Source: Porticoccaceae bacterium
GTDB lineage: Bacteria > Pseudomonadota > Gammaproteobacteria > Pseudomonadales > Porticoccaceae
DNA length: 64,000 bases
Reading direction: 5' to 3'
NCBI GenBank assembly: GCA_024644595.1
Contig: JAHEHL010000009.1
Location: 1-64,000, forward strand
The notes below the pieces were generated by a model, which was given only the letters and a program-made list of their open reading frames with translations, did no database searches and had not been told where the DNA came from. The position numbers were made by a program, and so were the translations under genes. Shown in pieces: positions 19,453 through 28,760 of the stretch (position 1 is its first letter; each line of letters opens with the position of its first letter).

Positions 19453-20067
19453 TCAGGACGCAAAGTCACCCATTCCCTGGCGGGTAATCTCGGGCAATGG
19501 CCCGGTCATATCGATAACCGTGGTGGGCTCAAGCCCGCAGTAGCCGCCATCGATCAGCACATCAACTCGGGATTCAAGTGCGCTGCGAATATCGTATGGA
19601 TCTGAGAGCGGGTATTCATCACCGGGCAAGATCAGTGTCACGCTCATCATTGGCTCACCCAATTCTTCAAGCAGCGCCTGAACGATTGGGCTGTCGGGCA
19701 CACGCAAGCCAATGGTTTTGCGTTTCGGGTGCATCAACCGACGCGGCACTTCGGAAGTAGCCTGTAAAATAAAAGTAAAGGGGCCGGGGGTATGCGCTTT
19801 GAGACTTCGAAAAGCGGTGTTATCAACTCGAGCATAGCTGGCCAATTCTGAGAGATCACGACACATCAGGGTGAAATTATGGTTCTTGTTCACGTCCCTG
19901 ATACTGCGAATACGGTCGAGCGCCTGCTTGTCACCAATGTGGCAGCCAATGGCATAAACCGAGTCGGTGGGATATACGATAACCCCACCTTTGCGAACAA
20001 TCTGCGCGGCTTGCGAGATCAATCTCTGCTGGGGGTTTTCCGGATGAATAGTAAGGTAGTCGCTCAT
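19453..20067 (-). CDS. YciO/Sua5/YrdC-family protein (L-threonylcarbamoyladenylate synthase-like)
   Basis: A 204-residue Sua5/YrdC-fold protein. The characteristic nucleotide-binding start reads GGVIVYPTDSVYAIGCHIGD, with the later motif GPFTFILQATSEVPRRLMHP and the KTIGLRVPD segment. The threonylcarbamoyl-AMP enzymes TsaC/YrdC have this fold. The longer form with LMHPKRKTIGLR and its place next to scpA-scpB match YciO, whose cellular role is less certain than that of TsaC. I set the start at MSDYLTIHPENP (20065-20067). An upstream in-frame extension lacks conserved content. Confidence 0.85.
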   Translation of the reverse strand: MSDYLTIHPENPQQRLISQAAQIVRKGGVIVYPTDSVYAIGCHIGDKQALDRIRSIRDVNKNHNFTLMCRDLSELASYARVDNTAFRSLKAHTPGPFTFILQATSEVPRRLMHPKRKTIGLRVPDSPIVQALLEELGEPMMSVTLILPGDEYPLSDPYDIRSALESRVDVLIDGGYCGLEPTTVIDMTGPLPEITRQGMGDFAS

Positions 20068-20127
20068 CAAAATACAGGCCCTGAATAATGGGCGCATTAT
20101 CACATAGCGTGGGGCTGAGCGGTAAAA

Positions 20128-23100
20128 TTAGATGTCTTTATCGACTTCTAAATCGGACTCTAAAAACTGCGTTGCAAAGTCGTCGGCGGTAAGCGGCTTG
20201 CTGACCAGATAGCCCTGGAAATTGTCACAGCCAAGCTGCTGCAAAATTTTGCGCTGACCCGGAGTTTCGACACCTTCGGCGACAGTCGACATATTCAGAC
20301 TTTTAGCCAGGGCAATAATGCCCGAGACAATCGCCCTGTCACTCGGATCCGACTCAATGTCAGAGACAAAGGAACGGTCAATTTTCAATACATCTACCGG
20401 CAGGCGTTTGAGATAATTGAGCGATGAGTAACCACTGCCAAAGTCGTCTACGGCAATGGTCATACCCATTTCCCTGATTTTTTCCAGTTCGGTAATCATC
20501 AGCTCGGGGTGCTCCATCAAAGTACTCTCGGTAATTTCCAGTTCGAAAACATTCCCCGGCAGACCAACTCGATCGAGTAGATTTTTGAGTTTGGTGTGAA
20601 GGTCCTGCTGCATCAAATCTTTGACCGAGAGATTGACCGCCAGCGTCAGGTGATGGCCCTTATCGAGCCATTGTTTAAGCTGCACAGCTACGCGCTCCAG
20701 CACCCAGTAGGTAAGCTGATTGATCAGGCCGCTCTCTTCGGCTAGAGGAATAAAAACATCCGGTGGAATCAGACCTTTTAGCGGATGTTGCCAGCGTACC
20801 AGTGCCTCGGCACCAACCAGCTTTGCATTGGTCAAATCGAGCTGAGGCTGATAGTGCAGAATCAGCTCTTCACCGTCGATCGCCTTGCGCAGTTCCTGCT
20901 CCAGCTTGAGGCGTTTTGCAATCTCGGCCTCCATGCCGCGCTCATAGAAGCAGAAATTATTACGCGTTTCCTTGGCGCGAAACATCGCCGAGTCAGCGTG
21001 CTTGATCAACGCACTGACATCTTGACCATCGTCAGGAAAAATCGAAATACCAATGCTGGTGGTAACAAACATTTTTTGCTGCAAAAACACAAATGGGCGT
21101 GCTACCGAGCGACAAATTTTATCCGCGACACTGGCAGCAGCTTCCAGATCGAGAATATTTTCCAGCACAATGGTGAATTCATCACCCCCGAGACGGGCGA
21201 TAAAATCACTTTCCCGCACACAGTGTCGAATTCGGTCAGCCACTGCCTTGAGCAGCAGGTCACCGGCATCGTGACCCATGGTGTCATTGATCATTTTAAA
21301 GCGATCGAGGTCGAGAAAGAGAATGGCAAAGCGCTGGGTCTCGGAGGCGGCGCGATTGACAATCACAGCAAGCTGTTGCTTCAGGTGGGTGCGATTGGGC
21401 AGTCCAGTGAGAGAATCGTGGTAAGCCAGTTTTTTGACATCTTTCTCCGCTTTGCTGGCTTTGATCAAGCGCGCCACTCGCTGCTTGATGACTGAAAAAT
21501 TAATCGGCTTGGAAATATAGTCTGTGGCGCCCGAGGAGAAGGCGCGAACAATTGAATTCTCATCATCCAGCGCGGTAATCATCAGCACCGGAATATCACC
21601 ACCGTGGGGCAGCTCACGAATCATCTGGCAGGCGTCAAAACCATCCAGCTCCGGCATCACGGCATCCATTAATACCAGATCAGGCATATGCCGCTTGCAA
21701 ATATTTAGCGCCTGCATGCCATTGCTGGCCTCTTCCACTTCGTAGCTCTCTCGGGTAAAGGCATCGATCAGCGCCATGCGCACAGTGCGATCATCGTCGA
21801 CCACCAGAATTCTGCTGTACTTGCCATTTTTAAAGAGAACCGGCACCGCCTGATGGTCGTTTGAGGCTTCCTGTTTGAGGTCGTCCTTGAGCACATTGAA
21901 CGCAGAAGAAATCTGTTTGATCAATTCAGTGCCTTTGGACAGATCCTCTCGACCGGCATCGTCTTCCAGCTGCTTGCTAATCGCCACCAGATTATGGGCA
22001 CCAAAATTAGCCGCACTGCCCTTGATGGTATGCGCCATATCCCGCACTAGGCGCGCATTCCCCTCTTCAAAGGCGGCATTCAGCTTGTCGATATAGACCG
22101 GGGTGTCTTCAATAAATGCGGCTATCATCGACGATACCACTTCACCTACGGCCTCTCGAAGTGAGCCAATAACCCCGGGGTCATAACTAAGCGCGTGGTA
22201 TTGCGCTGCTGGTTGTTCTACCTCATCGATAGATTGGCCAGTCGCTTCGTCTGTAATTTTTGCCGGCGCGCAGCGCCAGGTCGCCAACGTTTCACGCAAG
22301 CCGGCCAGATTCAATGGCTTGGGCAGAAAATCACTCATCCCGGCATCACGACAGTTCTGCTCTTCATTTTCAGAGTTGTTAGCGGTCATGGCGACAATCG
22401 GTAACTCACCCGCTTTGCCGCCCTCGTAAAGCCGTATCTGTCGGGTTGCATCGTAGCCGTTCATAATCGGCATGTTGCAATCCATAAACACAAGATCAAA
22501 TTCTTCACGCATCACTTTTTCAACCGCTTCTTTACCATTGTTGGCCAGTGCAGTTTGACAGCCAAGTCTCTCCAACATAGCGGTCGCTACCTGCTGATTG
22601 GCGCGACTGTCGTCAACCACCAAAATTTTGCAAGAGCGTGGAAAAATAACCTCTTCAGGCAATCTATCGCCATCAATCTCGTCGAGCTCATCAGCCAGAT
22701 TGGGCTCATCACCCACAAAATACTTTTTCAACACGTTCGACAACGAACCTGAGCGCAACGGCTTATTCAAACGCGGCAGGGAGAGATCACTTATATGGGA
22801 TTCTTTATTCCACGGATTACTCAACATGACAGCCAGACGTTTGGAGAAGTTTTTCTCCAATTGAATAAAGTTAATCAGCTCATTGAGTTTAATATCATCA
22901 ATATTCTGGTCGACAAACAGCGCATCAAAACTCTCTCCGGACTGCCGCTCACGTATCAGGCTCAAGGCCTTTAAACCGGAATCAGCAAGCTCGAAGCCGA
23001 CACCCAATGTCGCAAATTGCTGTGCTGCGAACTGGCGGATAATCTTGCTATTACTGACCAGTAGCACACTGATATTTTGCAATTCGGAAGGCGGAGTGTC

Positions 23101-24705
23101 TTTTTCAGGGGGCTGCGCGACCATAACCGGAAGCGTAAAGCCAAACTGGCTTCCACGTCCGAGCTCGCTGCTGACAAAGATATCCCCACCCATTAGCTCC
23201 ACAATCTGCTTGCTGATAGCAAGGCCTAATCCGGTTCCCTGATAGCCTTTTGTATTCGATGAATCGACCTGAGTGAAGGCATCAAAAATCCGCGATTGAT
23301 CATGGGGAGCAATACCGATACCTGTGTCCTCAACCACAAACTTAAGTCGCACCATCGACCCGGGCGCTTGACGGTCGGGGTTTACCGAGAGGCCTGAACT
23401 GGTGTCTGCCGAGTCATGCTGCAAACTGATACGAATGGAAATCTCACCGGTTTCAGTAAATTTAACGGCGTTGCCTGCAAGATTGATCAACACCTGACGA
23501 ATTCGTTCGCTGTCGCTGTGCAGCGCCGGCGGAACATCGTCGTCGATAATATAGCCAATATTTAAATTCTTCTTCAGCGCCGTGCTTGAGAGCAGCCCGA
23601 CCACATCGTCAAGACTTTGGGACAACAGACAGTCGCGATTGATAACACTGATTTTGCCGGAGTTGGCCTCCGAGAAATTTAAAATGTCGTCAATCAGCGA
23701 GAGTAAATTTTCGCCCGACGATTTCGCAGTCTGCACATACTCCTTCTGCTTCAAACTCAAACCCATGGTCAGCAACAGATCTAACATACCCAACACGGCA
23801 TTCATCGGCGTGCGCAGCTCATGGGTGACATTGGCGGCAAATTCCACTTTCATCTCCGCCGATTCCAGTGCAGTCTTCATCGCACGCTTCAACTCCCGGC
23901 GGCGGCTTTCGAGCACATGCATCATGCGGTTAAACGACTGCTGCATTTCGGTGATGTCCACCGGCCCCTGAATAGGGGCGCGAATTTTCTCCTCACCCTG
24001 CTGGGCTCTTTTCATCACCGCGGACAAACGCTCTATCGGTTTTGTCAGGCGGCGGGAAAAATAAAGCAACACCAGCAACAAAATCATGGCGCCAATAAAT
24101 GAGGCCGCCATATTATTTCTAAGCGTACTCTTCTGCATCAGCCGCAGAGTGTCCTTGCCCACCAGAACCGTGATATAGCCGAGCAGAACATCCTCTTCAA
24201 TCTCGGAACCCAACACCTGTGCCTCATCGCTACTGCTGGCCAGAATAGGCGCGGTAAATTTCCATAGATCATTGTTCTCAGCTACCAGGCCCAGTGCGTG
24301 GGGTCGCTTATCTCGCTGCATAACAAGGTCTTGAAAAGGCATCGCAGGATCACTGTCAAGTTGATTATTCTGAGCACTAAAACTGGCGCCGACCGAATAC
24401 AGTATGTCGGCCTTGTCCGTTTCAATGGCGATGCCCTTAACGCCGGGAAAGTTCATGGCATCCTCGGCGATCTCGCGGGCGGCTTCAGCACTTTGATAAA
24501 GCAGCGCAATTTCACTGCGGCGGGCCAGAGATTCGGTCACCTGCATACCTTGACGCACCTCGTGCTTTTCAATTATCGAGCTGGAGAGTGAGCTCACCAT
24601 AACCGAGGTGACAAAGGCCAACAGCAAAATACCAACGATAAACACTGTAGAAAGCTGGGTTTTAAAACGCAGCCGATCGATCCAGTTTTGTTTTAATTTA
24701 CCCAT
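20128..24705 (-). CDS. BarA-like hybrid sensor kinase fused to REC-GGDEF-EAL (c-di-GMP enzyme)
   Basis: A 1525-residue inner-membrane signalling protein. Order: TM1 (17-40), periplasmic sensor (41-199), TM2 (200-218), HAMP (about 219-270). Next is the histidine kinase with His295 in NVTHELRTPMN, N-box INLAGNAVKF, DTGIGI and GTGLGL. A diverged receiver (about 543-663) precedes a full receiver with Asp742 (VFMDCNMP). An HPt domain has His892 (AHTIKGSAANFG). A third receiver has Asp1014 (VLMDAVMP). The GGDEF domain is intact at 1173-1177 with the RxxD inhibitory site (RESD) five residues before it. The EAL domain has EAL at 1300-1302 plus DDFGSGYSSL and AEGVET. So it has a whole phosphorelay and, by motif, both c-di-GMP synthesis and breakdown. 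The start lies six bases after the stop of the periplasmic-protein gene, which may feed its sensor domain. Confidence 0.95.
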   Translation of the reverse strand: MGKLKQNWIDRLRFKTQLSTVFIVGILLLAFVTSVMVSSLSSSIIEKHEVRQGMQVTESLARRSEIALLYQSAEAAREIAEDAMNFPGVKGIAIETDKADILYSVGASFSAQNNQLDSDPAMPFQDLVMQRDKRPHALGLVAENNDLWKFTAPILASSSDEAQVLGSEIEEDVLLGYITVLVGKDTLRLMQKSTLRNNMAASFIGAMILLLVLLYFSRRLTKPIERLSAVMKRAQQGEEKIRAPIQGPVDITEMQQSFNRMMHVLESRRRELKRAMKTALESAEMKVEFAANVTHELRTPMNAVLGMLDLLLTMGLSLKQKEYVQTAKSSGENLLSLIDDILNFSEANSGKISVINRDCLLSQSLDDVVGLLSSTALKKNLNIGYIIDDDVPPALHSDSERIRQVLINLAGNAVKFTETGEISIRISLQHDSADTSSGLSVNPDRQAPGSMVRLKFVVEDTGIGIAPHDQSRIFDAFTQVDSSNTKGYQGTGLGLAISKQIVELMGGDIFVSSELGRGSQFGFTLPVMVAQPPEKDTPPSELQNISVLLVSNSKIIRQFAAQQFATLGVGFELADSGLKALSLIRERQSGESFDALFVDQNIDDIKLNELINFIQLEKNFSKRLAVMLSNPWNKESHISDLSLPRLNKPLRSGSLSNVLKKYFVGDEPNLADELDEIDGDRLPEEVIFPRSCKILVVDDSRANQQVATAMLERLGCQTALANNGKEAVEKVMREEFDLVFMDCNMPIMNGYDATRQIRLYEGGKAGELPIVAMTANNSENEEQNCRDAGMSDFLPKPLNLAGLRETLATWRCAPAKITDEATGQSIDEVEQPAAQYHALSYDPGVIGSLREAVGEVVSSMIAAFIEDTPVYIDKLNAAFEEGNARLVRDMAHTIKGSAANFGAHNLVAISKQLEDDAGREDLSKGTELIKQISSAFNVLKDDLKQEASNDHQAVPVLFKNGKYSRILVVDDDRTVRMALIDAFTRESYEVEEASNGMQALNICKRHMPDLVLMDAVMPELDGFDACQMIRELPHGGDIPVLMITALDDENSIVRAFSSGATDYISKPINFSVIKQRVARLIKASKAEKDVKKLAYHDSLTGLPNRTHLKQQLAVIVNRAASETQRFAILFLDLDRFKMINDTMGHDAGDLLLKAVADRIRHCVRESDFIARLGGDEFTIVLENILDLEAAASVADKICRSVARPFVFLQQKMFVTTSIGISIFPDDGQDVSALIKHADSAMFRAKETRNNFCFYERGMEAEIAKRLKLEQELRKAIDGEELILHYQPQLDLTNAKLVGAEALVRWQHPLKGLIPPDVFIPLAEESGLINQLTYWVLERVAVQLKQWLDKGHHLTLAVNLSVKDLMQQDLHTKLKNLLDRVGLPGNVFELEITESTLMEHPELMITELEKIREMGMTIAVDDFGSGYSSLNYLKRLPVDVLKIDRSFVSDIESDPSDRAIVSGIIALAKSLNMSTVAEGVETPGQRKILQQLGCDNFQGYLVSKPLTADDFATQFLESDLEVDKDI

Positions 24706-24711
24706 AACTGG

Positions 24712-25644
24712 TCACCGCGCCGGCAGCACGAGATCAACCTGCCGCAGAACATCATCGGTCAAGTGAACACCCAAGTGTTTACTGGCGCGCTCATTGATGG
24801 TCACAAAAACATCATCCAGTGGCTGCATCTTGCGATCGGGGGCTTTATCCGCCGCAATATCTCGCGCCAGACGTCCAAGACTGAGGCCCATTTTGTAATT
24901 GTTGGGATAGAGGGAAAACAGCGCACCGCGCTTGACATGAACCGGATTTGAGGAGAAAACAACAAAGTGTTTATCCCAGGAAGCCTGCAATAAAATAGAC
25001 AGCATGGCATTGCCGATAAACGACCCACTGGGAAGAATCCATACGGCATCTTTTTCGTCAAGCTTCTGAATCAGGGCGCGATATACCGCCGCCGCCGCTC
25101 TTATATCTTCGGCAGGATGGACAATCAGCTTGAGGTTTTGCTGCAGAAATAAGTCGACAGCAGACGTTAGTGGTCCGCCCTCATTGGGCCCGACAATCAC
25201 ATGAATATTTTTTACCCCGGGAACCAATAACCGCAGTTTGCTGGAAACAATCTCAAAGCTTGGACTGAGAGTGATACCAAAGACGTTGTCAAACTCAACA
25301 TTTACAGCGCCGACAATCACCTTGTGATCAGGGTTATAGGTCGACACCTCGCGCGCCAGCCTGTTGCCAAGCACCAAAACCGGTGACTGGCGATCAAGTA
25401 CACTGACAAAGGCGACGGGTGATTGATTTTCCGATAGCGCAACAAGCTGAGCACGCTGTTTGTAGCCATCTCTGGCGCCTTTGACAATGTCCTCAAACAC
25501 CTGCGCGAATGGCTCACGCACCTCGGGATAGATCACCACCAACTCGGAGGCGGTTAGCATAGTGCTGAAAAATAATGAGCTTACATAGAGTGACAGTGCG
25601 GCGGAAGCAGTTATCCATAGCCTGAAGATCCGTGGAATTTTTAT
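24712..25644 (-). CDS. Periplasmic ABC_sub_bind-type ligand-binding protein, apparently starting at ATA
   Basis: A substrate-binding-fold protein of the ABC_sub_bind (PF04392-like) type, with a two-lobed layout. Segments such as VIVGAVNVEFDNVFGI and IVGPNEGGPLTSAV resemble this family. No ABC permease or ATPase is nearby, so it is more likely a sensor adaptor. The first in-frame ATG (25558-25560) would leave out a good signal peptide. The frame stays open upstream through a basic-then-hydrophobic stretch (KIPRIFRLWITASAAL, then SLYVSSLFF). That stretch begins at ATA (25642-25644), seven bases after a perfect AGGAGG. I therefore place the start at ATA (310 residues). A sequencing error or an ATG-to-ATA mutation is the alternative. 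It lies six bases before the hybrid kinase gene. Confidence 0.8.
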   Translation of the reverse strand: MKIPRIFRLWITASAALSLYVSSLFFSTMLTASELVVIYPEVREPFAQVFEDIVKGARDGYKQRAQLVALSENQSPVAFVSVLDRQSPVLVLGNRLAREVSTYNPDHKVIVGAVNVEFDNVFGITLSPSFEIVSSKLRLLVPGVKNIHVIVGPNEGGPLTSAVDLFLQQNLKLIVHPAEDIRAAAAVYRALIQKLDEKDAVWILPSGSFIGNAMLSILLQASWDKHFVVFSSNPVHVKRGALFSLYPNNYKMGLSLGRLARDIAADKAPDRKMQPLDDVFVTINERASKHLGVHLTDDVLRQVDLVLPAR

Positions 25645-25650
25645 AGCACT

Positions 25651-25657
25651 ACCTCCT
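25651..25657 (-). promoter_or_regulatory. Strong Shine-Dalgarno that fixes an ATA start
   Basis: The minus strand reads AGGAGGT, complementary to the 16S anti-SD. It is seven bases upstream of ATA at 25642-25644. No ATG, GTG or TTG in the correct frame lies at a suitable distance: the nearby GTG is in another frame and meets TAA after two codons. Confidence 0.75.
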
Positions 25658-25693
25658 GTACTGCTCTTGACGTCCTGAACCGCAATCTAGAAA

Positions 25694-25734
25694 CGGGCAA
25701 TTTGCTCTATATATCCATTGTCGAAAATTGCCCG
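25694..25734. repeat. Perfect 10-bp inverted repeat between receptor and periplasmic-protein genes
   Basis: CGGGCAATTT at 25694-25703 pairs with AAATTGCCCG at 25725-25734 across a 21-base AT-rich loop. It lies in the only sizeable gap (122 bases) of the six-gene cluster. There is no T-run after the stem in either direction, so a simple intrinsic terminator is not supported. It could be an operator, an RNA-processing stem that sets different levels for the genes on either side, or a stem around an internal promoter; TATATAGA occurs in the loop on the minus strand. Confidence 0.6.
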
Positions 25735-25766
25735 CTGCTAATAACGATTTACGCTTTAAGGATAGT

Positions 25767-27923
25767 TCAAAAACTGTATCGGATCTCACCCAATATCGCC
25801 TGCCCCTGCAAGGGCAGGTCATTTGGAATAAACGGCACCGGATCTGAATTTGGGCTCGGTTCGCGAGCATCCTGGTCAAACGCATTGGTCACTATCAGGG
25901 CAAGCTCAAAGGAATTATTCAGCACTTTGCGCAGAGATATATCCAGCAGCGTGTAATCGCCAACGGGAGCGCGCAGATCACCGCTGATACGATTGCGATC
26001 CATCACTCGGTTGGCACGCAGATTGACGCGCCAGTCTCTGGGCAGACTCCAATCGACACTAAGATACAACTGCTTCTCAGGCGATTTTTCCGCCGGTGCA
26101 TCAACCCTTTCGTCGGTCGACTTTTGAATGGCAAAGTTACCCGTCACAGTCAGGTCATCGCTAACCTGCCACACAGCTTCAAATTCAGCACCAAAGCCAG
26201 TCTGTTCTCCGGCATTTTGCGCAGTGCGAGTGCTACCATTAGCATCCGGTACAAACTGAATAATATCGCTCCAGTCGTAATAGAAAAAATTGCTAATCAG
26301 CGTCCAGGCGTAGTTAGGTCGATAGTCAAAGGCCAGTTCATAACTCTGAATTTCTTCCGGCTTAAGGTCTAGATTGCCCTGAATTAACGGATTATTAATT
26401 GCCCGCGTCTGGGCAAATGACGGTGCGCGAAAGGCCTCGCCATAGAGAAACTTGGTGGTAAGGTTATAACTGGTTGACCAGACCAGTGCCAATCGAGGGT
26501 TTGTGGTGGCCCCAAAGTCTGAGTACTTGTCATACCGCACGCCTGTAGTCAGCTCCCAGTCATTGGCAAACAGCCAGACATCCTGAAAAAACAGATAGCG
26601 GTTATCACGACTGTCCTCGGTTAAAAACACAAATGGCGTGTCCGACACATCAACCAAAGGATCGCCAGGCAGTATCGGCAGCCCGGTATCGGGGTTGATG
26701 CCAAAGTTTTTGTGTTCGGTAATCTTGTCGATTTCGCCCTTGTAATAGCCACCACCAACAGTAAGCAAGTGTTTTTCAATGCCACTGTGATCAAAGCGCA
26801 CACCGACCCGACTATGGTTTTCAAAAATTTCCGGGTTGCCGATCACACCATCAGGGAAAGCTGAGAAAATAGGTGCGCCAGTGGGACCGAAAAATGGTCC
26901 TGTCGATCCGGGAGGGTAAAGAATAAAATCGCCTTCAACTTCCTGTGATGTATCAAAGTAACTGGCTTGAATCTCCATTGAGGTCTTTTCAAACAGAGCC
27001 TCTTCGGTATAGGTTAAATCAATATTAAAACGTTGGCTGGAAAATCTATTTTGTGGATATAGAACCTGCGCCGCACCTGCTCCCGCGCCCCAATTATTTC
27101 TTATTTGACCACCTGCACGCAGGGTTAAATTTCTGTAATTAGCCTGAACTCTAAAATCAACATTATCTCGTTCGAGATCTAAAGGTCCTGGAGCATAAGA
27201 CACGTTGGTACCCGTCAGTAAATCCAGTAGCGTCTGGGCGTCACTATCAATTAATGCATCAGAGCCATCCGTTTTGCCCATTTCAACAGCTGCGAAGTAA
27301 CTCAGATCTCCATGTGCACCTGCTGTGCTAACCCAGGCATCTCTGGTATTAAAATTACCGACCCGCACACCCGCCGATTGCGTTCTTTGTTCGTCGGGTG
27401 TTTTGGTGACAATGTTAATCACTCCGGCAAAGGCATCGGCACCGTAGAGCGCGGAACCGGGCCCGCGGATCACCTCGATTCTTGAAATGGCCTCAACCGG
27501 CATTCCGCCCCATACCACGTTGCGATCACCCTGAAATAGATTGGTAATCGGAATACCATTTATCAGCATTAAAACCTGGGGATTAAAGTCTGAAGAGACA
27601 CCACGAAACAGATACTGAGAATTATGCCCAATAACATCTCGACCAATGTGTAGGCCGGGCACAGATTCCAGCACCTGGTCTATATCCCTGGCACCCATAG
27701 CCTTAATTTGCCGTGCAGTTATTACCGATGCCACAGCCGGTGCCTTGGCGATCGGCTGAACACTGCCTGTAGCAATCGACACATAGTCCTCGTCACCGTA
27801 GAGGCCGGCAAAATCCACATCTGAGTCTGGTTTTTCCTGGGCGCTAATCAGCCCCGTTATCAGAGAGAGCAACAGAGCCGAAACCCATCTTAAAACAATC
27901 GATACGCCATACAGTTTAGTCAT
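25767..27923 (-). CDS. TonB-dependent outer-membrane receptor, CirA/vitamin B12 receptor-like
   Basis: A 718-residue TonB-dependent receptor without an STN domain. A signal peptide ends near SAQ (about residue 29). The TonB-box area is followed by a plug domain at about 60-175, with VASVITARQIKAMGARDIDQVLE-type sequence, LFRGVSSDFNPQVLMLINGIP and IEVIRGPGSALYGADAFAGVIN. A 22-stranded barrel follows, with the conserved GEAFRAPSFAQTRAINNP segment and a C-terminal phenylalanine (GEIRYSF) for BAM recognition. It looks intact. Neighbours encode a periplasmic binding protein and a hybrid c-di-GMP kinase downstream and metabolic enzymes upstream, so ligand import could be coupled to signalling. The ligand is unknown. 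Confidence 0.93.
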   Translation of the reverse strand: MTKLYGVSIVLRWVSALLLSLITGLISAQEKPDSDVDFAGLYGDEDYVSIATGSVQPIAKAPAVASVITARQIKAMGARDIDQVLESVPGLHIGRDVIGHNSQYLFRGVSSDFNPQVLMLINGIPITNLFQGDRNVVWGGMPVEAISRIEVIRGPGSALYGADAFAGVINIVTKTPDEQRTQSAGVRVGNFNTRDAWVSTAGAHGDLSYFAAVEMGKTDGSDALIDSDAQTLLDLLTGTNVSYAPGPLDLERDNVDFRVQANYRNLTLRAGGQIRNNWGAGAGAAQVLYPQNRFSSQRFNIDLTYTEEALFEKTSMEIQASYFDTSQEVEGDFILYPPGSTGPFFGPTGAPIFSAFPDGVIGNPEIFENHSRVGVRFDHSGIEKHLLTVGGGYYKGEIDKITEHKNFGINPDTGLPILPGDPLVDVSDTPFVFLTEDSRDNRYLFFQDVWLFANDWELTTGVRYDKYSDFGATTNPRLALVWSTSYNLTTKFLYGEAFRAPSFAQTRAINNPLIQGNLDLKPEEIQSYELAFDYRPNYAWTLISNFFYYDWSDIIQFVPDANGSTRTAQNAGEQTGFGAEFEAVWQVSDDLTVTGNFAIQKSTDERVDAPAEKSPEKQLYLSVDWSLPRDWRVNLRANRVMDRNRISGDLRAPVGDYTLLDISLRKVLNNSFELALIVTNAFDQDAREPSPNSDPVPFIPNDLPLQGQAILGEIRYSF

Positions 27924-27926
27924 AAC

Positions 27927-28733
27927 CTACACCCTCCAGTGCTTGACTTCCTCGCCCCCTGTATAGTTGAGTCGAGAAGTCCGTAAGGGAAAAAAGCATC
28001 CTTCTTGCTGTTGCAGTGCATCAATAAAACAAGGCATCGCGCCAGCAGAAAAACCTAAAATCATCAGGTTGTAGAAGTCGATAGGCCTCAGATCTTGGTC
28101 GGCTAATAAACCGGCACATACCGCCGCAATATTGATCTGATATTTAAGTCGGCTTGCACTTAAATAGTCACCTACTTCAAAGGCAAGTTTGGTGTACCTG
28201 CCTGCGTCACAACCCACTGAGCGCGCAAAATCCATCATTGGCTTTACTCGCTCATCCCCCTCAACTATTGGCCGTCCATAGCCGTAAACACTCCGGTGCT
28301 GCTTTAATTCTGATTTAATAATCTGCTCTAGGCTCTCGCCCTCACGCAGACGCTGATCTGCGCGATATAAAAAATCGGTCGCCCCCTTAATCGGCTTTAG
28401 CCCATAGAGGGTTGCCTCGGTGACCGCGACTGATGCCGCTGAGGCCAGTGCTCCGGTGGAACGTGCGGTACCCGCCAGCGCAGATACTCGGTTATTCCAA
28501 ATGCGCGGATCGGGAAAGCTGGTGCAGATCACCCACATTCCCTCCATTAAACGTGCAATTTTGGGCGACTCTTTCCCGGTTGTCGCAAACAGCAAATACT
28601 CCATCCATGAACTGTGATTGACTTCGGTAAAAACATCCTTGCCACGCAGAACTACTTTGTCCCCGGGAAACCATCCGCCCATAGACGTGCGCCAATTATC
28701 CTCAAACTTCTCTAACTTACTGTGAACAGACAT
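27927..28733 (-). CDS. Short citrate synthase / citryl-CoA lyase-like protein (copy A)
   Basis: A 268-residue protein that resembles the short citrate-synthase superfamily (citryl-CoA lyase-like). The pattern matches helix segments of the family: SWMEYLLFATTGKESPK near the start, RVSALAGTARSTGALASAAS in the middle, GYGRPIVEGDERVKPMM where citrate synthases have GHxVYxxxDPR, and PIDFYNLMILGF where they have VDFYSG. In this alignment by eye the histidine of GHxVY is Arg, and the other catalytic His position (PLHGGANE region) reads PIKGATD. The Asp of DFY is kept. So it belongs to the fold but may not be a normal synthase. The stop lies three bases before the TonB receptor start. Confidence 0.7.
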   Translation of the reverse strand: MSVHSKLEKFEDNWRTSMGGWFPGDKVVLRGKDVFTEVNHSSWMEYLLFATTGKESPKIARLMEGMWVICTSFPDPRIWNNRVSALAGTARSTGALASAASVAVTEATLYGLKPIKGATDFLYRADQRLREGESLEQIIKSELKQHRSVYGYGRPIVEGDERVKPMMDFARSVGCDAGRYTKLAFEVGDYLSASRLKYQINIAAVCAGLLADQDLRPIDFYNLMILGFSAGAMPCFIDALQQQEGCFFPLRTSRLNYTGGEEVKHWRV

Positions 28734-28760
28734 ACATTTTTCTCACTAGATCAATCAACC

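Noticed and set aside
20785-21495. 236-codon frame opposite the GGDEF-EAL part of the hybrid kinase
   Set aside because: It is antisense to intact, motif-rich coding sequence.
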